Assembly (NCBI GenBank): GCA_019218315.1
Contig: JAHUUI010000002.1
Location: 124,001-188,000 of the forward strand
Length of the DNA: 64,000 bases
Direction of reading: 5' to 3'
Source: Cardiobacteriaceae bacterium TAE3-ERU3
GTDB taxonomy: Bacteria; Pseudomonadota; Gammaproteobacteria; Cardiobacteriales; Cardiobacteriaceae
Both the position numbers and the translations under genes were made by a program. Positions 27,369 through 38,874 of this stretch are shown one piece after another; the first letter of the stretch is position 1; each line of letters starts with the position of its first letter. Under the pieces are notes generated by a model. It ran no database searches. It saw only the letters and a program-made list of their open reading frames with translations, and had not been told where the DNA came from.

Positions 27369-27392
27369 CTGAGTTAAGCTGAGGTAACTCAG
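27369..27392. terminator. Hairpin between convergent elaA and rlmB
   Basis: CTGAGTTA (27369-27376) / TAACTCAG (27385-27392), 8-bp perfect stem, 8-base loop. No T run on either side, so it is a weak or Rho-assisted bidirectional terminator at best. Confidence 0.4.
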
Positions 27393-27482
27393 CTACTGAT
27401 CAGTAAAATCTCTACAAATACAATATAATTGGGCAATTCCATCCAGATACCCAAATGAAATTTGCCTTCTAATTCTCAGATA

Positions 27483-28211
27483 CTACAAGCGCTGGCGCCT
27501 CGCCTCAAATAGCATGACACCGCAAGCCACCGATACATTGAGGCTTTCCATGCGCTCATCAATCGGAATCGCGGCTAAATAGTCGCACTGCTCACGGATG
27601 CCAAAGTGAATACCATCACCCTCATTACCAACGACAATAGCTAGTGGTAAATTGAGATCGATATCATACAGCGGCTGAGCAGCTTCACCAGCACCACCGA
27701 CAACCCAAATCCCTTGTGCTTGCATGGCTTCAATTTCACGGCGCAAATTAGCTACTTTGAATACAGGTACAATTTCGGCACCACCACAAGCCACTTTACT
27801 GACAGTAGCATTGACGTCGACGGCACGACTACTCGGAATAAGAACAGCATCAACACCTGCAGCTGCAGCACTGCGTAAGCAGGCGCCTAAATTGTGGGGA
27901 TCTTGAATACTATCGAGAACAAGAATCAATGGTTTATTGCTGCCAGCAATGGCATCTTGCCAACAGCTAGCCTCATGGCCTACATCACATAGTGCAGCAA
28001 CGCCTTGGTGGCGTACACCTGGAAGCAGCATATCAATCTCATAACCAGCAACTTGCTTAATCTGGGTGCCTTGTGCTTTAGCAACGTCGCATAATGCTGC
28101 AATACGCTTGGATTGCTTGTGCTCTGCAATCAACAATTCGTGCACACGCCCTTCTTCTATTGCTTGGCTGACGGCATTAATGCCACCCAGCCAGTGTTCA
28201 CGTTTACTCAT
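27483..28211 (-). CDS. rlmB: 23S rRNA (guanosine-2'-O)-methyltransferase RlmB
   Basis: A SPOUT-class methyltransferase that modifies G2251 in the ribosomal P-site loop. It has 242 residues. There is an N-terminal substrate-binding domain to about residue 80, then the knotted catalytic domain with LVLDSIQDPHNLGACLRSA, VVGNEGDGI and the C-terminal IPIDERMESLNVSVACGVMLFEARR, all family motifs. The start overlaps the rnr stop as ATGA, the usual rnr-rlmB pairing. Confidence 0.97.
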   Translation of the reverse strand: MSKREHWLGGINAVSQAIEEGRVHELLIAEHKQSKRIAALCDVAKAQGTQIKQVAGYEIDMLLPGVRHQGVAALCDVGHEASCWQDAIAGSNKPLILVLDSIQDPHNLGACLRSAAAAGVDAVLIPSSRAVDVNATVSKVACGGAEIVPVFKVANLRREIEAMQAQGIWVVGGAGEAAQPLYDIDLNLPLAIVVGNEGDGIHFGIREQCDYLAAIPIDERMESLNVSVACGVMLFEARRQRL

Positions 28212-30637
28212 GAGTCACATTTCTTACTACGCGACGAACGCTTGCGCCCTTTTGATTTAGTCGCTTTTGTTGCTTTTCCCGTACTGCTATCGGCATTACT
28301 TTTGCGTTTTGCAGCCGGTTTACGTCGGGTTTTGTCATTGGCTTTTACAGCAGGCTTTGCTTTTTTACTACCTGCTTTTACTTTGCCCTTAGCCACAGCT
28401 TTACCAGACCTCCCTTTTGCTGCATTAGCAGCAGCAGAGCGCCCTTCATGCTCAATCAATTCGAAGTCAATTTTCTTGTCTTCCATATCAACTTTAGCAA
28501 CTTGGATAACAACTTTATCCATCATATGGAACACACGACCACTGCGCTCGCCGGTCAAGGTGACTGTGTCGCTATCATAGTGATAATAATCGCTGGTCAA
28601 GGTTGAAATATGCACTAAACCATCGATGAAGAATTTTTCCAGCGTGACAAAGAAACCAAAGCTGGTGATATTGGCAATTTGTCCTTCAAAAGTTTCACCA
28701 ATATGATGGCTCATGAACTCGCACTTGAGGAAATCCATTGCATCGCGAGTCGCATCATCAGCGCGCCGCTCGGCCATCGAACAATGCTTACCCATTTCAG
28801 CCATCGCTTCAGGTGAATAGCGGTAATTTTTACGTTTCCCACCCCGCAAAATGTGGCGAATAGCACGGTGCACAAGCACATCAGGGTAGCGGCGAATCGG
28901 AGAAGTAAAGTGTGCGTAATTTTCCAGCGCCAAGCCAAAGTGACCACGGTTTTCTGGGCTATACACAGCCTGAGCCATCGAACGCAAAACCATTTTTTCC
29001 AGTAAGTGGCGGTCATCTCGTTCGCCAGCTTTATCAAGCAACCATGAGAAATGTTTTGGTTCAATTTTATCTGCTGCATCACCGCGCCAGACCAAGCCAA
29101 TCTTGCCGATAAACTCGAGCAGTTTAGCCAAGCGCTCTTCACTCGGATCGTCGTGTACACGATACAGCGCCGGCATATTGTGCTTTTGCAAGAATTTTGC
29201 AGCCGTGACGTTGGCGATAATCATGCACTCTTCAATCAACTTATGTGCTTCAAGTCGTTCACGCGCACTGATCGATTCGATCTTGCCTTCGCTATCATAG
29301 TGGAATTCTGCTTCTTTAAAGTTAAACTCGATAGTATGCCGTGCTTTGCGTGCTGCAAGTAGCAGATCATACACAGCTTTAAGATTTTCAAGAGGTTCGA
29401 GTAATTTGGCAAAGCTGCGCCGCAAGTCCTCATCTCGTTCAAAGAGTATTTTCTCAACCGTTTCATAGGTGAAGCGCTCATGAGAATGGATAACAGCTTC
29501 ATGAAATTTTGAACGACGGACGCTACCATCCGGGCCAATCGTCATCTCACAGACCATAACCAAGCGGTCGACGTTAGGATTGAGCGAACATAGGCCGTTA
29601 GATAGTTTCTCTGGCAACATCGGAATTACTCTGTCTGGAAAATAAACAGAGGTTGCGCGGTTATAGGCTTCCTTATCGAGTGGTGAATCCGGCTCAACGT
29701 AGTGTGATACGTCCGCAATAGCGACATATAAACGGTAGTTTTCGCCACGCTTTTCAGCGTAGACAGCATCGTCAAAATCACGTGCGGTAATGCCATCAAT
29801 AGTTACCATGGGCAAGTGGCGCAAATCCATCCGCCCTTCATAGTCACTCTCGGTCAACTGCTCAGGTAAGGCTTCACTCTGGGCAATCGCATCTTCGGGG
29901 AACTCACTCGGAATATTGTGGTTTTCAATTGCAATGGCAACTTCCAGACCTGCTGCTAATTCACTACCCAACACTTCAACTACTTCACCAACGGCACTTT
30001 GCTGCCCCCGGCTTGGGTATTCAAGAATATTAGCAACGACAATTTCACCTTCTTTAGCGCCACTCAGAGCATCAGGGGCGACAATCACTGTATTAGTCAG
30101 GCGGCGGTTTTCAGGTACGACAAACCACAATCCTTGACGACGTTGTAGCTTACCGACCACACGTTTTTGCGCACGTTGAAGAATTTCAACCGGCGCATAA
30201 TCCTTACGCCCTTTTTGATCAACAAACTTAACTCGCGCTACAATTTTGTCACCATGCATTAATTCCTGCATGTATTTTGGTGGAATAAAGCCATCCGGCT
30301 CATCACCTTCTGGGCTAAAGAAACCATAGCCTTCAGGGTGGGCAATAACATGTCCGGTCAATAGATCCATTTTTTTAGTAATACCAATGCGCCCTTGGCG
30401 GTTACGCGTCAGCTGACCTGATGAAATCATTGCTTTAAGCCGATGAGTCAGGTGTTCACCCTGCTCTTCATCTAAATCAAAAGCATCCACTATCTGAGTT
30501 GTGGTTAAAAGTTTGCCGTATTCTGACATCCATTGCAGGATGAATTCGCGGCTAGGCAAAGGGTATTTGCCATATTTCTGCTGTTCTCTGGCATGGTAAG
30601 GATCTTGCGCCTGCCAGTTGTTTATTTTTTTTATCAT
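28208..30637 (-). CDS. rnr: Exoribonuclease R
   Basis: A processive 3'-5' exoribonuclease able to digest structured RNA. It has 809 residues from ATG 30637, chosen because GGAG stands nine bases upstream (30670 is only the frame start). Domains: helix-turn-helix at about 20-90, two cold-shock domains, the RNB catalytic domain with TIDGITARDFDDAVYA carrying the metal-binding Asp cluster, an S1 domain (TFEGQIANITSFGFFVTLE) and a Lys/Arg/Ala-rich tail of about 75 residues. The size matches E. coli (813). The purA terminator sits just upstream, so a promoter of its own is expected, unless terminated transcripts read through. Confidence 0.97.
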   Translation of the reverse strand: MIKKINNWQAQDPYHAREQQKYGKYPLPSREFILQWMSEYGKLLTTTQIVDAFDLDEEQGEHLTHRLKAMISSGQLTRNRQGRIGITKKMDLLTGHVIAHPEGYGFFSPEGDEPDGFIPPKYMQELMHGDKIVARVKFVDQKGRKDYAPVEILQRAQKRVVGKLQRRQGLWFVVPENRRLTNTVIVAPDALSGAKEGEIVVANILEYPSRGQQSAVGEVVEVLGSELAAGLEVAIAIENHNIPSEFPEDAIAQSEALPEQLTESDYEGRMDLRHLPMVTIDGITARDFDDAVYAEKRGENYRLYVAIADVSHYVEPDSPLDKEAYNRATSVYFPDRVIPMLPEKLSNGLCSLNPNVDRLVMVCEMTIGPDGSVRRSKFHEAVIHSHERFTYETVEKILFERDEDLRRSFAKLLEPLENLKAVYDLLLAARKARHTIEFNFKEAEFHYDSEGKIESISARERLEAHKLIEECMIIANVTAAKFLQKHNMPALYRVHDDPSEERLAKLLEFIGKIGLVWRGDAADKIEPKHFSWLLDKAGERDDRHLLEKMVLRSMAQAVYSPENRGHFGLALENYAHFTSPIRRYPDVLVHRAIRHILRGGKRKNYRYSPEAMAEMGKHCSMAERRADDATRDAMDFLKCEFMSHHIGETFEGQIANITSFGFFVTLEKFFIDGLVHISTLTSDYYHYDSDTVTLTGERSGRVFHMMDKVVIQVAKVDMEDKKIDFELIEHEGRSAAANAAKGRSGKAVAKGKVKAGSKKAKPAVKANDKTRRKPAAKRKSNADSSTGKATKATKSKGRKRSSRSKKCDS

Positions 30638-30656
30638 ATATATTTCTCCATACAAT

Positions 30657-30681
30657 AAAAGGCCGCGCAAGGCGGCCTTTT
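30657..30681 (-). terminator. Terminator after purA
   Basis: Perfect 10-bp stem AAAAGGCCGC (30657-30666) / GCGGCCTTTT (30672-30681), 5-base loop. Read on the minus strand it ends in TTTTATTG, five bases after the purA stop. It overlaps the rnr leader. Confidence 0.9.
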
Positions 30682-30685
30682 ACGA

Positions 30686-33080
<2,395 letters not shown>

Positions 33081-33081
<1 letters not shown>

Positions 33082-33278
33082 CAACTTTGCCCCAACGTCA
33101 TACCGAATAACAATATAGCAACTGCTACTGCTGCCATGGTCAGACCAATTTTACGCAATGTCGCAGAAGGCATCTCGGTCAATTGTCTCATTGATCGCTT
33201 CCAGGTATCTGGAGCAATGCCGATCATCGCACCTTCAAAAAAAAGTACGATGACCATTGCCAGTAACCATGCACTCAT
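33081..33278 (-). CDS. yjeT: DUF2065 small inner-membrane protein
   Basis: A 65-residue protein with two hydrophobic helices (about 4-20 and 46-60) flanking WKRSMRQLTEMP. This is the YjeT/DUF2065 pattern in both sequence and place, between hflC and purA in gammaproteobacteria. Function unknown. The start is six bases after the hflC stop with no ribosome binding site, so it is probably coupled to hflC. Confidence 0.9.
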
Positions 33279-33283
33279 GACAA

Positions 33284-34471
33284 TTATTGGTCAAGAGTGG
33301 CGCGGTCGCCACCCTCAAGCGGTTCAGCAATCACTTCCTCAAGAGGACGATTTTCACTGCTGGCTGCCTGTGCAGGGGAATCACTATTGTCAGTAATACC
33401 ATGCGCCTCACCGATGCCTGCATCTTCAGGTGCTTCTGGTTGTGCAGCTGCAATGACTTCCTCTACAGATTGCCCTGCTTCGGCCGCTGCTTTTGCAAGC
33501 GAAACGCCATTGTTTTGCTTATTGCTACTTTCTTCAGCAGCATCATTTGATGCTGCTTCTGATTGCTTTTCTGTATTCCCACTGCTCTGCTCTTCCGAAC
33601 TAGCGGCTTCACCGCTGCCGTGGAAGTACTGCCAGAACTGACTGTCCGGACTGATCAGTAATGTAGCATTATCACCGGTCATACCAGCACGATAACCCTG
33701 CATACTACGCCACAGTTGGTAGAACTCAAGATCTTTACCATAGTGCTCAGCAAAGAGTTTGGCCGCAGTTGCATCTGCTTCACCACGCATGATTTGAGAC
33801 TGCTCACGCGCAACTGCAAGAATACCTTCGGCTTCACGCTCAGCTGCTGCACGAATAACTGCTGATTTTTCACGGCCTTGAGCACGAAGGCTCTTCGACA
33901 CGCGCTCACGTTCAGCGCGCATCCGGTCAAAGACGCGATCACGAATATCATCAGAAAAATCAACACGCTTGAGGCGTACGCCAATGATATCTACACCATA
34001 GCGCTTGGCGTCTTCCTGAAGAGATGCGGTAACGCTGTTCATGATTGAGCCACGATCCTCAGAGATTACTTCTTTGACCGAACGCAGAACAAATTCACTA
34101 CGTAATCCGTCTTTGACCAGCTGGTCAAGCAAATTCGAAGCACGATCCAGATTACCTTGTACGCTGGTATAGAATTGGCGCACATTGCCAATCCGCCAAA
34201 TAACAAAGTAATCAACGATCAGGTACTTCTTTTCATTGGTTAAAAACAACTCGGGGTCGACATCAAGACGCTGCATACGCGCATCAAAATATTCGACATC
34301 CTGAATGAAAGGAACTTTCATCTTCAGGCCCGCCGTCTCGTCTGTTTTGATCAGACGTTGGAACTGCGTCACTGCGGCAACTTGGCGTTCATTGACCACA
34401 TACAGTGAATTGATCAGGATGATCAGCGCCACGATTACCGCAGCGATGATGATTTTAACTTTCGTATTCAT
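33284..34471 (-). CDS. hflC: HflC, SPFH-family modulator of FtsH
   Basis: A membrane-anchored SPFH protein that with HflK forms a cage around FtsH. It has 395 residues: an N-terminal TM helix (about 5-25), the SPFH core (YVVNERQVAAVTQFQRLIKTD ... RMQRLDVDPELFLTNEKKYLIVDYFVIWRI), then the coiled-coil EREAEGILAVAREQSQIMRGEADATA. E. coli HflC has 334 residues. The extra length here is an acidic Ser/Glu/Ala-rich tail from about residue 290 that looks disordered, exposed on the periplasmic side if topology holds. Confidence 0.95.
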   Translation of the reverse strand: MNTKVKIIIAAVIVALIILINSLYVVNERQVAAVTQFQRLIKTDETAGLKMKVPFIQDVEYFDARMQRLDVDPELFLTNEKKYLIVDYFVIWRIGNVRQFYTSVQGNLDRASNLLDQLVKDGLRSEFVLRSVKEVISEDRGSIMNSVTASLQEDAKRYGVDIIGVRLKRVDFSDDIRDRVFDRMRAERERVSKSLRAQGREKSAVIRAAAEREAEGILAVAREQSQIMRGEADATAAKLFAEHYGKDLEFYQLWRSMQGYRAGMTGDNATLLISPDSQFWQYFHGSGEAASSEEQSSGNTEKQSEAASNDAAEESSNKQNNGVSLAKAAAEAGQSVEEVIAAAQPEAPEDAGIGEAHGITDNSDSPAQAASSENRPLEEVIAEPLEGGDRATLDQ

Positions 34472-34486
34472 CGTTTCGGCCTTTGT

Positions 34487-35827
34487 TTAATTGCGGGTCG
34501 GGCGAGCACGGCTACGCAGATCATTACTTGCATTACCGTTACTGCTGCTACGGGTAGACGAAGATGCTTCTGGTGCAGCACTTCTCATGCCAGAGTCAAA
34601 ATTACTGTCACTCTGGGTCTGCTGCTCAGAAGACCTGTCACTGGCCACTGCCTTAAGCGCAGGATCATTTCCGTTTTGCAAATTACCTAGATTAATGATC
34701 GGTTGGCTATCGCCCGCATCAAGCAAGACTTTAGGCGTATTGCTGTAGACATCAATCATCGTATCGAGATACAAGCGCTGACGCATAACTTCTCTATCGA
34801 GCTCATAAGCGCTGAGCAAGTTGTCAAAGCGTGATACAGCAGCATTCGCATCAGCCAGGATATTGACTTGATAAGCTTGCGCTTGTTCAACCATTTCAGC
34901 TGCGCGACCACGTGCGACCGGCAGACGTTCGCGAGCAAACGCTTCTGCTTGCAAGCGCAGACGCTCTTCATCTTCACGCGCTCTGACTGCATCTTCAAAT
35001 GCATCCTGTACTTCAGCCGGCGCACGCGCATCCTGAAGCTCAAACGCAATGATTTCAAAGCCAAGGTCATATTGCTTCAGCGTATCAATAATGATGTTTT
35101 TTGCCTGTTGTGGCCACTCATTACGTCGGTCACGCAAAATTTCATCTACAGAGTTGGCACCGACAACTTCACGGATCGCACTGATGACGATATCTTCCAA
35201 TATATCAACCGGCTGCTCAGCCTGGAATAGGAAATTTTTGGCATTGCCAATACGGTATTGTACCGCTGCACCGATTTCGACGATATTCTCATCGCTGGTC
35301 AGCATCTGTCCATTACGCTGGCTGGAAGTACTGATTGAACCCTTTTGGGTTTTAAACTCACCCACGCGCATGGTAGAGATAGAAGTGACGTCTACTTTCT
35401 CCACAGAGCCGATCGGCATAGGCCAATTCCAGTTCAAACCAGCTTTGGTGGTATCGGTATAACGGCCTAAAACCGTCTCAACGCCATTTTCACGTTCTTG
35501 TACCGTATAAATGCCAGTTGCAAGCCACGCAACAACAGCTGCGGCAATGATCAGGACGACCATTTTGGCCGAAACCGGAGGTAGGCTTGGCATACCGCCA
35601 TTACTATTACCGCCTTTATTGCCGCCCGAATTGGGCTTACGCTTAATCAGCTTGGCAAAGAGTTCATCGAGATCTGGAGGACCATCACTGCCACTAGCTT
35701 TGGGTTTATCGCTTGGTTTACCGTTTTCTGGCCGCTCACCCCAAGGATCTTGAGAGGCCATGGCCAGTGGTGATAACCGGCCTGATCGATTGGCGAGCCA
35801 TTGGCTCGCAAGTAACACATTAAACAT
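34487..35827 (-). CDS. hflK: HflK, SPFH-family modulator of FtsH
   Basis: Partner of HflC. It has 446 residues: a Gly/Pro/Ser-rich cytoplasmic N-terminus with PPDLDELFAKL, a TM helix (about 88-106), the SPFH core and a long helix, then a Ser/Asn-rich tail. The start is unsettled. TTTAATG at 35827 has AAAGG six bases upstream, formed at the end of hflX. But homologues begin at a point matching MASQDPWGERP (ATG 35761), which has no ribosome binding site. I follow the ribosome binding site. The gap to hflC is 15 bases. Confidence 0.95.
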   Translation of the reverse strand: MFNVLLASQWLANRSGRLSPLAMASQDPWGERPENGKPSDKPKASGSDGPPDLDELFAKLIKRKPNSGGNKGGNSNGGMPSLPPVSAKMVVLIIAAAVVAWLATGIYTVQERENGVETVLGRYTDTTKAGLNWNWPMPIGSVEKVDVTSISTMRVGEFKTQKGSISTSSQRNGQMLTSDENIVEIGAAVQYRIGNAKNFLFQAEQPVDILEDIVISAIREVVGANSVDEILRDRRNEWPQQAKNIIIDTLKQYDLGFEIIAFELQDARAPAEVQDAFEDAVRAREDEERLRLQAEAFARERLPVARGRAAEMVEQAQAYQVNILADANAAVSRFDNLLSAYELDREVMRQRLYLDTMIDVYSNTPKVLLDAGDSQPIINLGNLQNGNDPALKAVASDRSSEQQTQSDSNFDSGMRSAAPEASSSTRSSSNGNASNDLRSRARPTRN

Positions 35828-35836
35828 TGGTTGCCT

Positions 35837-37144
35837 TTAGGTTGCTTGATACGCTTCAGGTCGTTGTGGGCACAATGACAGCGCCCGATTATACTGAGAT
35901 TGCAGTTGATGAAAACGTTTTTCAGCCAAAATAATATTCAGCCACTGGCTTCCATCTTCTTCGATCAGCTCTTCGCTGACCGCTTGGGCGTCATAGAGTG
36001 CGGCACGTATGCCTCCATCTGCAGGGCCGAGATGCAGCCACCCACTGACTTGACTACTGCGGAAATGCGCGACAATCGCCTCGCGCAGCATGTCCAGCCC
36101 TTCTCCTGTACGCGCCGAACAAAATACAGCCTCCACAGCCCCCTGCTCATCTGTTTTGATTCGAGCTGAGATATCTTCACGGAGGTCAATTTTGTTATAC
36201 ACACGTACGACAGGAACATCTTTTGCACCGATATCCTCCAGCACAGATTCAACCACAGCTTCGCGGTCAATATGGTCCGCATCACTGACGTCAATCACGT
36301 GCAAGAGAAGATCCGCATAAGCTGTTTCTTCCAAAGTTGATTTAAATGCCTCAACCAACTCATGCGGCAAATCACTGATAAAACCAACCGTATCAGCCAA
36401 AAGAATCGTCTGTGGGCCATCGTGAGACAACTTTCTCCACGTCGGGTCGAGTGTCGCGAATAGTTGGTTTTTGGCATACACAGTGGCATCAGTCAGCGCA
36501 TTAAACAGCGTTGATTTTCCTGAGTTGGTATAGCCTGCCAAGGCTACGGTTGGAATATCTCGCCGGCTGCGGCCTTTGCGATTTTCCTCACGTTGTTTGT
36601 GTACACGATCAAGGCGGCGCTGCAGCTGCTTGATCCGAACGGCAAGTAACCGCCGGTCCGTTTCTAGCTGAGTTTCCCCTGGGCCACGCAAGCCAATACC
36701 GCCTTTTTGTCGCTCTAAGTGCGTCCAACCACGAACCAGTCTAGTTGATAAATGGCGCAATTGTGCAAGCTCAACTTGCAGCTTACCCTCATGACTGCGT
36801 GCACGTTGAGCAAAAATATCCAGAACCAATCCGCTACGGTCGAGCACACGTGCATTAAAGCGCTTTTCCAAATTACGCTCTTGTGAAGGAGATAATGGCG
36901 CGTTAAAAATGACCAACTGAATATCATTGGCTGCAACGGCCTCGGCAATTTCTTCAGCCTGACCACTACCAATATAGTAGCGTGGTTCAACTTCACCACG
37001 GACGTAGTCTTTGGTCCAAACTGCTTCAGCGCCAGCCGAATCAGCCAGTAGGTGAAATTCTTCACGCACAGCTGGATCTGTTGTACGCCCAATATCAACC
37101 TGAATCAGTGCTGCACGCTCACCACTCTGTGGACGCTCAAACAA
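35837..37144 (-). CDS. hflX: GTPase HflX
   Basis: A ribosome-binding GTPase that splits stalled 70S particles. It has 435 residues. The N-terminal HflX domain holds LVIFNAPLSPSQERNLE and RGPGETQLETDRR, then the G domain with GYTNSGKSTLFNALT (G1), LADTVGFISDLPHELVEAFKSTLEE (G3) and NKIDLR (G4). The start codon is TTG (37144), with GGAG seven bases upstream and no nearby ATG in frame. It lies between hfq and hflK as in E. coli. Confidence 0.97.
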   Translation of the reverse strand: MFERPQSGERAALIQVDIGRTTDPAVREEFHLLADSAGAEAVWTKDYVRGEVEPRYYIGSGQAEEIAEAVAANDIQLVIFNAPLSPSQERNLEKRFNARVLDRSGLVLDIFAQRARSHEGKLQVELAQLRHLSTRLVRGWTHLERQKGGIGLRGPGETQLETDRRLLAVRIKQLQRRLDRVHKQREENRKGRSRRDIPTVALAGYTNSGKSTLFNALTDATVYAKNQLFATLDPTWRKLSHDGPQTILLADTVGFISDLPHELVEAFKSTLEETAYADLLLHVIDVSDADHIDREAVVESVLEDIGAKDVPVVRVYNKIDLREDISARIKTDEQGAVEAVFCSARTGEGLDMLREAIVAHFRSSQVSGWLHLGPADGGIRAALYDAQAVSEELIEEDGSQWLNIILAEKRFHQLQSQYNRALSLCPQRPEAYQAT

Positions 37145-37204
37145 TGCTCAGCTCCAGTGCCCTACAGGGCTTGATCTGTAATAAAGTTATCAATGAGATA
37201 GAGA

Positions 37205-37501
37205 TCAATAAAATGGATCAGTCGAAGGTGCTGATTTATGGGTCACATTAGCTGGCTGCTCGCTATGATCTTCTTCCTCGCCCTCATCACCAATACGAAC
37301 ATTGCGTGAAGGAACGATTGTAGAAATCGCATGCTTGTATACCATTTGTGAAATATTATTGCGCAGCAGTACAACGAAAGCGTCAAAAGACTCAATTTGT
37401 CCCTGCAGCTTAATACCATTGACTAAGTATACTGACACCGGTACGCGTTCTTTGCGCAATGCATTTAGATACGGGTCTTGCAGCGACTGTGATTTACTCA
37501 T
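37205..37501 (-). CDS. hfq: RNA chaperone Hfq
   Basis: Hexameric Sm-like protein that pairs small RNAs with mRNAs. It has 98 residues. Sm1 is [42 protein letters not shown] and Sm2 contains the family mark [12 protein letters not shown]. The C-terminal tail is acidic ([11 protein letters not shown]). A GGAG ribosome binding site lies ten bases ahead. No miaA precedes it, so it heads its operon here. Confidence 0.98.
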   Translation of the reverse strand: MSKSQSLQDPYLNALRKERVPVSVYLVNGIKLQGQIESFDAFVVLLRNNISQMVYKHAISTIVPSRNVRIGDEGEEEDHSEQPANVTHKSAPSTDPFY

Positions 37502-38015
37502 TATTTTTCTACTCCAAGTTTTATTAATTGATGTAGAACCATTACTACATCAAAGCGGCTTATCCTAGCATGAAACGCTACTCAGCTAAACTTTTGTGTG
37601 AACTAATTAATACAAAAAACTTCGTTGCTTTATCCATTGTGATAATCAAGCAAAATCAACGAATAGATACCTTTATTTAGCAGAATTTAACCACCAAATT
37701 GTCAATGACAATTCGTTTACATTTTTTTAAATCTTCCCCTCGCTTATCAGGAGTCTGGCGCCTCTGCTAAGGATATAACGTCATTTAAATGAATGACTAA
37801 TCCATTGGCAAGTCTATTAATTGAACACATCTGTCAATGTCATCACAGGCAAAAATGGCTAGCAATTTGTCAGTTAACAAGAATTTCAGCCATGAAAAGA
37901 GATGCATTACAGATTAAAAAATAATAGAGCCTACGAAGATATAGATATATTTCGTAGGCTCATTTGGCAAGTTGTTTTCTCACTTATGAGGAGAAAGGTT
38001 ACTCACCACTACCGA
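37502..38015. other. Intergenic region between hfq and the ComA-like gene
   Basis: 514 bases, AT-rich, no credible ORF. The left end is the hfq leader and promoter zone (minus strand). The right end carries the terminator at 37911-37961 for the operon coming from the right. Between about 37600 and 37900 I see no recognisable element; a small RNA is possible but unsupported. Confidence 0.5.
37911..37961 (-). terminator. Terminator after the PrpD-like/ComA-like operon
   Basis: Perfect 11-bp stem GAGCCTACGAA (37927-37937) / TTCGTAGGCTC (37951-37961). On the minus strand it is followed by TATTATTTTTT. It lies 54 bases after the stop of the ComA-like gene. Confidence 0.92.
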
Positions 38016-38864
38016 TCAATCACGATATGAAGTAATACGGCCAAAGGTACTCTTCATACCCCAAATACCGCGGCGCAAGCATTCAAGCTGTACGATCTGG
38101 CTGTGGTCGATAAACATATTAACGTCGATACCATAGTTTTTGATATACCAGTCAAAAACCTGCGGGTCAGCAGCTTCAAACATTACGTTTTCCATACCGA
38201 CTTTGTTCATGATTTTTGCCGCAACGTCAGTACGCCAAGGATCAGCATTTTCTGTAATACCTTCGGATTCAATCATGATGATTGACGCACCCGCTTCCAG
38301 ACAGGCATTTGCAGTATCAATCAAAATCTGCGGGTCGCGCGTACCCTCAGCCTCAAGTTCTGCTTTTGACGAATCACCGCCAGCACCAAACTGGATACCA
38401 ATTTCTGGCTTAGCTTTCAATCCTGCTTTGTGTACTTTATCAATCAAACGGAGTAGATCTGGCACTGGGAGCTGAATAAACCCTGTCGAGAGTTCAATCA
38501 TGTCAAAGCCGAGCTTTTTGCACTCTGCAATGTAGTCATCAATATGGTGTGGTGCACGCACGAGCAGATTTTCGATCCAGCCACCGGTTGATACATACAC
38601 ATCATGGTCATGGCAAATATCATTGAGCTTCTTCACATAATCTGCCGGCATCAACGAGAATGAACCACCAGCAAATTTGAATCCATCAACATGCTCCCCC
38701 ATACCTTCGAGTAACTCTTTGGTATAAGTTGGGGTGACCATCGCATAATATGGACCACGGATTTCAGTAATCGACTTCTTGCGTGGTTTTGGATCACGGC
38801 CATTCATTGGTACATATAGGAAAGAACGTTCTTGCCATACCTTGGATTGCTCTTTTTTACTCAT
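38016..38864 (-). CDS. Phosphosulfolactate synthase family protein (ComA/HSA32-like)
   Basis: A 282-residue TIM-barrel protein of the ComA family, whose archaeal founder adds sulfite to phosphoenolpyruvate to start coenzyme M synthesis. Family motifs seen: VDGFKFAGGSFSL, YVSTGGWIENLL, GFDMIELSTGFIQLP, KPEIGIQFGAGGD and the end NMFIDHSQIVQLECLRRGIWG. Bacterial members have poorly known roles; no other coenzyme M genes are here. It follows the PrpD-family gene by ten bases in one operon that ends in a strong terminator. The enzyme activity is by family only. Confidence 0.88.
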   Translation of the reverse strand: MSKKEQSKVWQERSFLYVPMNGRDPKPRKKSITEIRGPYYAMVTPTYTKELLEGMGEHVDGFKFAGGSFSLMPADYVKKLNDICHDHDVYVSTGGWIENLLVRAPHHIDDYIAECKKLGFDMIELSTGFIQLPVPDLLRLIDKVHKAGLKAKPEIGIQFGAGGDSSKAELEAEGTRDPQILIDTANACLEAGASIIMIESEGITENADPWRTDVAAKIMNKVGMENVMFEAADPQVFDWYIKNYGIDVNMFIDHSQIVQLECLRRGIWGMKSTFGRITSYRD

Positions 38865-38874
38865 AAATTACTCC

